Part shown: positions 1-6,365 of the stretch, piece after piece
Position numbering within the stretch: the first letter of the stretch is position 1
Layout of the letters: every line of letters begins with the position of its first letter
The notes under the pieces: model-generated
What the model was told of the DNA's origin: nothing
The model's input: the letters and a program-made list of their open reading frames with translations, nothing else
Database searches by the model: none
Assembly (NCBI GenBank): GCA_019347595.1
Contig: JAHWLA010000159.1
Location: 1 to 6,731, forward strand
Length of the DNA: 6,731 nucleotides
Direction: 5' to 3'
DNA from: Actinomycetota bacterium
Lineage (GTDB): Bacteria; Actinomycetota; Acidimicrobiia; Acidimicrobiales; JAHWLA01
Program-made: the position numbers and the translations under genes

Positions 1-1326
<1,326 letters not shown>

Positions 1327-1341
1327 GGCCTACTCCTCAGG
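1327..1341 (-). promoter_or_regulatory. rpoB Shine-Dalgarno and upstream stop that fix a TTG start
   Basis: On the minus strand the sequence reads CCTGAGGAGTAGGCC and then TTG. GAGGAG lies six bases before the TTG. The in-frame TAG between them rules out any longer RpoB, and no ATG or GTG is available in frame until well inside conserved sequence. TTG is therefore the best-supported initiation codon. Confidence 0.8.
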
Positions 1342-1424
1342 AAGGACGGGCAGAGATACGCGGGCGCGCGTCACCAAGGGCAGGAATGCGAAAGGCGCGG
1401 GGCGAGCGTGCACGGCAACCGGTC

Positions 1425-1453
1425 AGTATACGCGGGCGTGCAGCACCGCACAA
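1425..1453 (-). promoter_or_regulatory. Candidate rpoB promoter P2 (TTGTGC-N17-TATACT)
   Basis: On the minus strand a -35-like TTGTGC (1453-1448) is followed after exactly 17 bases by TATACT (1430-1425), which matches the primary-sigma -10 TATAAT at five of six positions. It lies about 100 bases before the rpoB start in the only sizeable gap left of the protease gene. The -35 matches only TTG. It overlaps a small inverted repeat, CCGCAC/GTGCGG (1446-1467). The call rests on sequence match alone. Confidence 0.5.
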
Positions 1454-1478
1454 CCCCCTTGGTGCGGAGGTTGCAGGC

Positions 1479-1507
1479 AGGGTAAGACGCCCAGCCGCCC
1501 AGGTCAA
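1479..1507 (-). promoter_or_regulatory. Candidate rpoB promoter P1 (TTGACC-N17-TACCCT)
   Basis: On the minus strand TTGACC (1507-1502) is followed after 17 bases by TACCCT (1484-1479). The -35 fits TTGACA at five of six positions, and the -10 has the actinobacterial TAnnnT pattern. It begins 17 bases after the protease gene stop, so it would give rpoB transcription independent of the ribosomal protein genes upstream. P1 and P2 could both be used, or only one. Confidence 0.45.
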
Positions 1508-1524
1508 GGGTTTCCGCCCCGTCA

Positions 1525-2904
1525 CTAGGGCAGGCGGAGGGTTTCCAGCATCTCCTCGAAGTCGTCTTCGGTGCGGTCGGTGGCGTTCTGGAGGACGACC
1601 TCCCACACGGTGGTGCCCCGGAAGAAGACGGCCGCCTCGACCCGCTCGCCGCCCTGCTTGCCCCCCACTCGGATGGCCGCGCCCGCCGAGTACTGGGCCT
1701 GGCGCACGCCGGCCGGCCCGACGGCCACCTCCCCGAAGGTCGCGCCCGGGCCGCCGCCCATGAAGACCGACAGCATCTGTTCGGCGGTGACCGCTGTCGG
1801 GATCTCGGCGCCGACGACGTAGAAGACGGCCTGGGAGGGGCCGTGGGCGGCGAAGACGGCGTCGCCCTCGACGGCGGCCACGTCGATCTCGTCCCACCCG
1901 CCCGGAGCATGGACGCTCACCCCGTTGGCCGACAGGGTGGACCCGGGGCCGAGGATGAACACCAGAGCGACGACGGCGAGCGTGCCGTTGAACCCGGCGT
2001 GGGCGGCGACGGAGGCGACCAACCCCCGCTTGAGGTAGGTGCGCCCGAGCATGACGCCGAGGACGGTGTAGTACACGATCTGCACGACGCCGAAGCGCAT
2101 GTGCCACAGGGCGAAGAGCACGGCACTGGCCAGGAGGGCGATGCGGTCGCCGCGGTGGCGCAGGGCCTCGCCCACGAAGCCACGGAACAGCAGCTCCTCC
2201 ACCACCGGAGCGGCGACGACGAGGCCGAGCAGGGCGAGCACGACGCTGAAGAGGGTGGCGTCGCCGAGCTCCCACTTCACCGAGGGGGCCACCTGGACGT
2301 GGCCCACGGCCAGGCTGACGAGCAGCAGGACGGCCGTGGCGACCAGCACGCCCTTGAAGGCGCCGATGGCGATGTTCTCGGCGGTGGGGCCGCGGGACCA
2401 CAGGGGCAGGAAGTCGACCTCGCGCGCCATGCGGACCACCACGGCGAACACGACGGCGTAGAAGGCGAGGATGACCCACTGGCCGGTGCGGATCTGGTCG
2501 GCGACGGGGCTGTTCGATGTGGCGCTGTAGGCGCCGAGGGCGACCTGGACGAGGAAGCCGAGCAGGAGGATGAGGGCCAGCGGCTTGGCCACCCGCCCCT
2601 CGTCCGCCTTCGCCGACGCCACATTGGCGGCCACCACGTCGTTCTGGTCCCCCGATCGCGCGTCATAGCGCGCGATCGGGGGACCAGAAGCGAAGGGGTC
2701 GGGCGCGGTGGCCCAGGGCGGTGGGGCCGGAGAGGGCGGCGGGGCGGCGGGGGCGGCGACGGTGGCCGCTACCGGCTGGTGGGCGGGCTGGGCGACGCGG
2801 GCGGCGAAGGGGTTGGCCGCGGGGGCTCGGAGGGGGGCGAAGCACTGGCTGCACCACTCGGCGTCGCCGTAGAGGGTCGCCTCGCACTGCGCGCACCGGT
2901 CCAT
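1525..2904 (-). CDS. CPBP-family intramembrane metalloprotease with N-terminal zinc ribbon and soluble C-terminal domain
   Basis: 459 residues. Residues 4-21 carry two CxxC knuckles (C4/C7, C18/C21), a small zinc-ribbon pattern. Residues 26-70 are an Ala/Pro-rich linker, and 73-88 are encoded by a perfect palindrome. About seven hydrophobic segments follow (roughly 107-125, 142-158, 180-200, 217-234, 255-267, 272-287, 295-319). The three CPBP (Abi/CAAX, Rce1-like) active-site motifs are intact: EELLFR (E236, E237, R241), FALWH (F264, H268) and HAGFN (H302, N306). An active membrane protease is expected, but its substrate cannot be told. Residues 335-459 form a soluble alpha/beta-like tail ending DDFEEMLETLRL, which loosely resembles PsbP/LpqN-type ends; this is uncertain. 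The ATG is chosen because the zinc ribbon begins at once. Its Shine-Dalgarno is weak. The gene ends with tandem TAG TGA. It lies between rplL and rpoB, an unusual site. Confidence 0.93.
   Translation of the reverse strand: MDRCAQCEATLYGDAEWCSQCFAPLRAPAANPFAARVAQPAHQPVAATVAAPAAPPPSPAPPPWATAPDPFASGPPIARYDARSGDQNDVVAANVASAKADEGRVAKPLALILLLGFLVQVALGAYSATSNSPVADQIRTGQWVILAFYAVVFAVVVRMAREVDFLPLWSRGPTAENIAIGAFKGVLVATAVLLLVSLAVGHVQVAPSVKWELGDATLFSVVLALLGLVVAAPVVEELLFRGFVGEALRHRGDRIALLASAVLFALWHMRFGVVQIVYYTVLGVMLGRTYLKRGLVASVAAHAGFNGTLAVVALVFILGPGSTLSANGVSVHAPGGWDEIDVAAVEGDAVFAAHGPSQAVFYVVGAEIPTAVTAEQMLSVFMGGGPGATFGEVAVGPAGVRQAQYSAGAAIRVGGKQGGERVEAAVFFRGTTVWEVVLQNATDRTEDDFEEMLETLRLP
2642..2689. repeat. 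Palindromic element copy A, inside the protease gene
   Basis: Perfect inverted repeat with 21-base arms (2642-2662 and 2669-2689) around the six-base centre TCATAG. The ends are TTCTGG...CCAGAA and each arm contains GATC. The element is 48 bp, a multiple of three, and is read in frame by the protease gene. There it encodes residues 73-88 (SGPPIARYDARSGDQN) in the linker between the Ala/Pro-rich segment and the first membrane helix. No clear target-site duplication is visible. It matches copy B at 4308-4355 in length, ends and internal consensus. Confidence 0.85.
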
Positions 2905-2923
2905 CTCGACTGCATCGGCGCGA

Positions 2924-2953
2924 CAAGGCCCGGCCCTTGAGGGCCGGGCCTTG
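2924..2953 (-). terminator. Hairpin after rplL, probable terminator or attenuator
   Basis: A perfect 13-bp inverted repeat (CAAGGCCCGGCCC, four-base loop, complement) begins 16 bases after the rplL stop. On the transcribed strand it is not followed by a U-run, so it is not a textbook Rho-independent terminator, but strong U-less hairpins at gene ends are common in GC-rich actinobacteria. It ends only 19 bases before the protease start codon. That gene is therefore either expressed by read-through past the hairpin or started from a promoter I cannot see. Confidence 0.7.
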
Positions 2954-2969
2954 CACGACGTGCGGTGGA

Positions 2970-3356
2970 CTACTTGAGGTCGACGGTGGCGCCGGCGCCC
3001 TCGAGCTGGGCCTTGGCCTTCTCGGCGTCCTCCTTGGACACCTTCTCGAGGACGGGCTTGGGTGCGCCGTCCACCAGGTCCTTGGCCTCCTTGAGGCCGA
3101 GGTTGGTGAGGGCACGCACCTCCTTGATGACCTGGATCTTCTTGTCGCCGGCACCGGTGAGGATGACGTCGAACTCGTCCTGCTCCTCGGCGGCAGGTGC
3201 CGCCTCGCCGCCACCGCCCGCAGCGGCCGGGCCGGCCACGGCGACGGGGGCTGCGGCGGTCACGCCGAAGCGCTCTTCGAAGTCCTTGAGGAGCTCGCTG
3301 AGCTCGAGGACGGTCATGCCGGAGATGGCGTCGAGGATCTCTTCCTTGGTGGCCAT
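2970..3356 (-). CDS. rplL: 50S ribosomal protein L7/L12
   Basis: Stalk protein that recruits and stimulates translational GTPases (EF-Tu, EF-G, IF2). 128 residues, normal for the family. Residues about 1-32 (MATKEEILDAISGMTVLELS onward) are the dimerising N-terminal domain that binds L10. An Ala/Gly/Pro/Glu-rich hinge follows to about residue 60. The C-terminal factor-binding domain starts at FDVILTGAG and contains the conserved KKIQVIKEVRALTNLGLKEA stretch. The ATG start is preceded by AGGAG at about 8 bases, which overlaps the very end of rplJ. With only 5 bases between the genes, translational coupling is likely, in keeping with L12 being needed in several copies per L10. Confidence 0.98.
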   Translation of the reverse strand: MATKEEILDAISGMTVLELSELLKDFEERFGVTAAAPVAVAGPAAAGGGGEAAPAAEEQDEFDVILTGAGDKKIQVIKEVRALTNLGLKEAKDLVDGAPKPVLEKVSKEDAEKAKAQLEGAGATVDLK

Positions 3357-3361
3357 TGTCG

Positions 3362-4141
3362 TTACTCCTGTTCCTGCTCGGTCTCGTTCTGGGTGGACTC
3401 TTCGACTGCTGCGGCGGGCTCGACGGCCGCCTCGGTGGTGGCCTCGGCGTCGCCTTCGACGACGGCCGTGGCGACATCGCTGCCTGCCGTGGCGTCGCCT
3501 GCGCCCGACTCCTCGCTGGGAGCCGACGCCTCGGCGGGTGCTTCTGCTTCCGGCGCGGCGGGTGCTTCTGCCGGTGATTCGGCCGCGGGCTCGGCGGGCG
3601 CGTCGGCGGGAGCGCCGGGGGCGCCGCCCTGGTCGATGAGCGCCTTGAGCCCGTAGGCGAAGTTGCGGGGCAGCGCCTGGAGCAGCCCGGCGAACTGCAC
3701 CATAGGCGCAGCCAGACCGCCGGCGATGCGGGCCAGCAGCACCTCACGCGACGGCAGGTCGGCCAGCGCGCCGGCGTCCTTCGCCGACAGGATGCTGGAC
3801 CCCAGCACGCCGCCCTTCACCACCAGATTGGGGTTGGTGCGGGCGAAGTCACGTAGCGCCTTGGCGACATCGACAGCATCGCCATCGACGAAAGCGATCG
3901 CCGTGGGGCCCTCGAGCATGGCTTCGAGGTCGTCGAGGCCGAGGTCGCGGGCGGCGAAGCGGACGAGGGTGTTCTTGTAGATCTTGTACTCACCCCCGGC
4001 AGCCCGCAGCGTGCGCCGCAGGTCGGCCAGTTCCTTCACCTTCAGCCCGCGGTACTCGGTGAGGATCGCCGCGCTCGATGCGTCGAGCTTGGTGCGGACC
4101 TCCTCCACCACCGCCACCTTTTCCGGGCGGGGATTCTCCAA
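3362..4141 (-). CDS. rplJ: 50S ribosomal protein L10 with long acidic C-terminal tail
   Basis: L10 anchors the L7/L12 dimers to 23S rRNA near L11 and in many bacteria represses its own operon. I place the start at the TTG 4141-4139 (MENPRPEKVAVVEEVRTKL), because an almost ideal AAGGAGGTGA lies just upstream with the right spacing. The rRNA-binding globular domain spans about residues 5-130, with ILTEYRGLKVKELADLRRTL and EYKIYKNTLV. The long helix that binds L12 dimers lies at about 135-172 (PMVQFAGLLQALPRNFAYGL). Normal L10 ends near here. This one continues from about 174 to 259 as a low-complexity Ala/Glu/Pro/Ser/Thr tail ending TQNETEQEQE. A longer in-frame GTG start at 4213 exists but is poorly supported. 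Confidence 0.96.
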   Translation of the reverse strand: MENPRPEKVAVVEEVRTKLDASSAAILTEYRGLKVKELADLRRTLRAAGGEYKIYKNTLVRFAARDLGLDDLEAMLEGPTAIAFVDGDAVDVAKALRDFARTNPNLVVKGGVLGSSILSAKDAGALADLPSREVLLARIAGGLAAPMVQFAGLLQALPRNFAYGLKALIDQGGAPGAPADAPAEPAAESPAEAPAAPEAEAPAEASAPSEESGAGDATAGSDVATAVVEGDAEATTEAAVEPAAAVEESTQNETEQEQE

Positions 4142-4143
4142 TC

Positions 4144-4156
4144 GGTTCACCTCCTT
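4144..4156 (-). promoter_or_regulatory. Very strong rplJ Shine-Dalgarno that decides a TTG start
   Basis: AAGGAGGTGA (4156-4147) is a ten-base match to the complement of the usual 16S rRNA 3' end. The TTG at 4141 is 8 bases after the AAGGAGG core. The GTG within GGAGGTG is too close to be used. Confidence 0.75.
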
Positions 4157-4290
4157 GAAAGCAAAACAGGGCGCTCGCGGCCGGCGAACACCCTGTTGAT
4201 GCAGGAGGTTCACCTCGTCGGGCGGGCCGGGGCCCCTTAAGCGCTGGTGCGCACCCGATGTCTACGGCGAGCGATCTTCGGTTGCAGGAA
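4150..4290 (-). ncRNA. L10-type ribosomal protein leader region of rplJ
   Basis: Bacterial rplJ genes commonly have a structured leader bound by L10 or the L10-L12 complex, which gives autogenous control. The position fits here and structure is visible. TCGGG (4258-4254) can pair with CCCGA (4222-4218) to close a domain. ACCTCCT (4209-4203) is complementary to the rplJ Shine-Dalgarno AGGAGGT (4155-4149). A 14-bp hairpin with a U-rich tail lies between them. The ten-base GAGGTGAACC occurs twice, at 4216-4207 and at the true ribosome-binding site (4153-4144). The boundaries are estimates, and I matched no covariance model. Confidence 0.6.
4165..4197 (-). terminator. Attenuator-like hairpin just before the rplJ ribosome-binding site
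   Basis: On the minus strand AACAGGG (4197-4191) pairs with CCCTGTT (4171-4165). The stem continues inward through TGT/GCG (two G-U pairs) and TCGC/GCGA to a five-base loop, CGGCC: 14 bp in all. It is followed at once by TTGCTTT and then the Shine-Dalgarno. Stem plus U-rich tail is the form of an intrinsic terminator, and B. subtilis rplJL is known to be controlled by L10-dependent attenuation. Folding is by eye. Confidence 0.55.
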
Positions 4291-4295
4291 CAGCG

Positions 4296-4301
4296 AGTGT
4301 A
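4296..4301 (-). promoter_or_regulatory. Possible -10 element upstream of rplJ (TACACT)
   Basis: TACACT on the minus strand matches TATAAT at four of six positions and lies just downstream of palindrome copy B. The matching -35 position (TGATCC at 17 bases) is poor and falls inside the palindrome. This is a weak call. rplJ may instead depend on transcription from upstream genes. Confidence 0.25.
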
Positions 4302-4307
4302 GCGGTG

Positions 4308-4355
4308 TTCTGGCACCCGGATCACGGCGCAGGCGCCGTGATCCGGGTGCCAGAA
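4308..4355. repeat. Palindromic element copy B, between rplA and rplJ
   Basis: Perfect inverted repeat with 23-base arms around a two-base centre (AG), extended by one further G/C pair at 4307 and 4356. The ends are TTCTGG...CCAGAA and each arm contains GATC, as in copy A. It lies 14 bases after the rplA stop. It could serve as a terminator hairpin for the upstream genes, although no U-run follows on the minus strand. The 48-bp core matches copy A at 32 of 48 positions by my count. Confidence 0.85.
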
Positions 4356-4369
4356 CCCGAACGGGTGGG

Positions 4370-5092
4370 TCAGGCGGCGCCCGACACCTCTTCGTCGGTG
4401 ATGCGGGTGCGGTTGGGGTCGACCTTGATGCCGGGGCCCATAGTCGACGCCACCGTCACCGACCGGACGTAGCGGCCCTTGGCCGAGGCAGGCTTGGCCC
4501 GCTGGAGCTCGTCGATCACCGCCCGCATGTTGTCGAGCAGCTTCGTCTGGTCGAACGACACCTTGCCCAAGGGCACGTGCACGTTGCCGAACTTGTCGGT
4601 GCGGTACTCCACGCGGCCGCCCTTGAACTCGGTGACGGCCTTGCCGACGTCCATGGTGACGGTGCCGGTCTTGGGGTTGGGCATGAGGCCGCGGGGGCCG
4701 AGCACCCGGCCCAGCTTGCCGACCTGGCCCATCATGTCGGGGGTGGCGATGGCCAGGTCGAAGTCGAGCATGCCGCCCTGGACCTGGGTCACGAGGTCGT
4801 CGGCGCCCACGATGTCGGCGCCCGCCTCCTTGGCGGCCATGGCGGCGTCGCCCGCGGCGAACACCGCGACCCGGACGGTCTTGCCGGTACCGGCCGGGAG
4901 CGCCACGGTGCCGCGCACGATCTGGTCGGCCTTGCGGGGGTCGACGCCCAGGCGCACGGCGAGCTCGACGGTCTCGTCGAACTTGGCGGGGGCGAGCTGC
5001 TTGACCAGCTCGATCGCCTCACCGGGGGTGTGGAGCCGGTCGCGGTCGTAGCGCTTGGCCGCGTCCGCGTACTTCTTTCCTCGTGCAGGCAT
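4370..5092 (-). CDS. rplA: 50S ribosomal protein L1
   Basis: L1 forms the mobile L1 stalk that guides deacylated tRNA out of the E site. In many bacteria it also represses its own operon by binding an rRNA-like mRNA site. 240 residues, normal length. The N-terminus MPARGKKYADAAKRYDRDRL and the segment AIELVKQLAPAKFDETVELA are typical, as is the conserved GPRGLMPNPKTGTVTMDV. I chose the ATG at 5092 because GGGAGGG lies about 5-7 bases upstream and homologues begin here. An in-frame ATG 14 codons earlier (5134) would add residues that look like untranslated leader. rplK ends 69 bases upstream with no terminator-like hairpin between, so the two are probably co-transcribed. Confidence 0.97.
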   Translation of the reverse strand: MPARGKKYADAAKRYDRDRLHTPGEAIELVKQLAPAKFDETVELAVRLGVDPRKADQIVRGTVALPAGTGKTVRVAVFAAGDAAMAAKEAGADIVGADDLVTQVQGGMLDFDLAIATPDMMGQVGKLGRVLGPRGLMPNPKTGTVTMDVGKAVTEFKGGRVEYRTDKFGNVHVPLGKVSFDQTKLLDNMRAVIDELQRAKPASAKGRYVRSVTVASTMGPGIKVDPNRTRITDEEVSGAA

Positions 5093-5161
5093 GGAGTGCC
5101 CTCCCTCGTTGGTCGGACCGCCGGGCGAGGTCATCCCGGTCGGCGATGTCGGGTGCTGCGG

Positions 5162-5587
5162 TTACTTGACGCTGATGCCCATCGACCGGGCGGTGCCGGC
5201 CACCTGCTTCTTGGCCGCCTCCAGGTCGTTGGCGTTGAGGTCGGGCATCTTGGTCTTGGCGATCTCCTCGAGCTGGGCCTCGGAGATGGTGCCGACGTAC
5301 TCCTTGCCCGCCGTCTGGGCGCCCTTGTCGATGCCCGCGGCCTGGCGCAGGAGCACCGGGGTGGGGGACGTCTTGAGGACGAACGTGAACGACCGGTCTT
5401 CGTAGATGGTGATCTCGACCGGGATCACGCTGCCCCGCTGGTTCTCCGTCGCGGCGTTGTACTGCTTGCAGAACTCCATGGTCTGCACGCCGTGGGGGCC
5501 GAGGGCCGTGCCGACGGGCGGCGCGGGCGTGGCCTGCCCGGCGGGCAGTTGGATCTTGACGATGGCGGCGACGCGCTTCTTCGCCAT
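5162..5587 (-). CDS. rplK: 50S ribosomal protein L11
   Basis: L11 binds 23S rRNA in the GTPase-associated centre, next to the L10-L12 stalk, and is the thiostrepton-site protein. 141 residues, the usual length. The N-terminal domain has KIQLPAGQATPAPPVG and MEFCKQYNAATENQRGSVIP. The C-terminal rRNA-binding domain ends DLNANDLEAAKKQVAGTARSMGI. The highly conserved loop usually read as GPALGQHGVN is GTALGPHGVQ here, a mild divergence. The ATG at 5587 follows a GAGGAAAG-type ribosome-binding site. The gene starts 31 bases after the nusG stop. Confidence 0.98.
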   Translation of the reverse strand: MAKKRVAAIVKIQLPAGQATPAPPVGTALGPHGVQTMEFCKQYNAATENQRGSVIPVEITIYEDRSFTFVLKTSPTPVLLRQAAGIDKGAQTAGKEYVGTISEAQLEEIAKTKMPDLNANDLEAAKKQVAGTARSMGISVK

Positions 5588-5618
5588 GAGTGGCTTTCCT
5601 CTTCCTTCTCGGCCGTGC

Positions 5619-6365
5619 TTAGAGCTTGGCGACCTGGGCGAATTCGAGTTCGACCGGCGTTTCGCGGCCGAAAATGTTGACGAGCACCTTGAGCTTGAGC
5701 TGGTCCTCGTTGATCTCGGCGATCTGGCCGGAGAAGTCGGCGAAGGGGCCTTCCTTGACCCGCACGCTCTCGCCCACCTCGTACTCCAGCTTGGGCCGGG
5801 TCTTCTTCGTGCTCTCGACGCCCTCGGGCTGCACGCCCAGGAACGTCTCGACGTCCTTGCGGGCCAGCGGCACCGGCTTGGCGCCGTGGCCCACGAACCC
5901 GGTGACGCCGGGGGTGTTGCGCACGACGTACCACGAGTCGTCGTCGAGCTCGCACCGGACCAGCAGGTAGCCGGGGAACACCTTCTTGGAGACGACGACC
6001 TTCTTGCCGTTCTTGAACTCGATGACGTCCTCGACCGGGATCACGACCTCGTAGATCCGGTCCTCCATGTTCATGGACTGGATGCGGCTCTCGAGGTTGG
6101 TCTTCACCTTGTTCTCGTAGCCCGCGTAGGTGTGCACCACGAACCACTGGCCGGGCCGGTCGTAGGGCGACTCGACCGGGGCGGCGATCTCCTCGGCTTC
6201 CTCGTCGAGGAGGTCCTCGGCGTCGACCGCCTCCTCCAGCGCGGTAGCGGCCTCGTCGGTGGCGTCGGCCAGGGTGGCGTCGACCTGCTCGGCCGGCTCG
6301 GCCTCCACGGTGTCGTCGCTGTCGGTCTCGGTGGCGGTGGCGTCGGTGTCGAAGATGTCCGTCAT
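5619..6365 (-). CDS. nusG: Transcription elongation/antitermination factor NusG with acidic N-terminal extension
   Basis: NusG binds RNA polymerase across the cleft through its NGN domain. It couples transcription to translation or Rho through its KOW domain. 248 residues, against about 180 for E. coli. The extra length is residues 1-70, an acidic Asp/Glu/Ala/Thr segment with no Lys or Arg before R70. The NGN domain runs from about 72 (GQWFVVHTYAGYENKVKTNL) to 166 and includes KKVFPGYLLVRCE and VRNTPGVTGFVG. The KOW domain is at about 195-248 (VGESVRVKEGPFADFSGQI, then FGRETPVELEF). Similar N-terminal extensions are common in actinobacterial NusG. The ATG overlaps the secE TGA (ATGA) and has no clear ribosome-binding site, so initiation is probably coupled to secE. 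Confidence 0.97.
   Translation of the reverse strand: MTDIFDTDATATETDSDDTVEAEPAEQVDATLADATDEAATALEEAVDAEDLLDEEAEEIAAPVESPYDRPGQWFVVHTYAGYENKVKTNLESRIQSMNMEDRIYEVVIPVEDVIEFKNGKKVVVSKKVFPGYLLVRCELDDDSWYVVRNTPGVTGFVGHGAKPVPLARKDVETFLGVQPEGVESTKKTRPKLEYEVGESVRVKEGPFADFSGQIAEINEDQLKLKVLVNIFGRETPVELEFAQVAKL

Noticed and set aside
2642..2689. Copy A as a simple Rho-independent terminator
   Set aside because: It is inside an open, motif-complete coding sequence with no U-run on either side, and it shares sequence with copy B. A repeat element explains it better, although partial termination is not excluded.
1843..2940. Plus-strand open frame of 365 codons across the protease gene
   Set aside because: Gly/Asp/Glu/His-rich antisense shadow. 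No ribosome-binding site or domain is seen, and the opposite strand carries the intact CPBP motifs.
2905..3747. Upstream extension of the protease frame through rplL into rplJ (frame open from 3747)
   Set aside because: The extra translation is Arg/Pro/Ser-rich out-of-frame shadow of rplL and rplJ. The real protein begins at the zinc ribbon (ATG 2904).
4142..4213. Longer L10 starting at the in-frame GTG 4213
   Set aside because: It would place the ideal Shine-Dalgarno and the attenuator hairpin inside the coding region, and the extra residues do not resemble L10. The TTG at 4141 has the correct spacing from AAGGAGG.
2642..4355. CRISPR array or insertion sequence explanation for the palindromes
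   Set aside because: Only two copies, 1.6 kb apart with unrelated genes between. There are no regular spacers, no transposase gene and no clear target-site duplications.
5093..5134. Longer L1 starting at ATG 5134
   Set aside because: The added residues (MTSPGGPTNEGGHS) include the translated ribosome-binding site. The ATG at 5092 has GGGAGGG upstream and fits the family start.
5093..5161. Possible hairpin between rplK and rplA (GACCGGG / CCCGG-C-GGTC)
   Set aside because: The pairing is imperfect and short and there is no U-run, so it is not convincing as a terminator or as an L1-binding site without a structural search.
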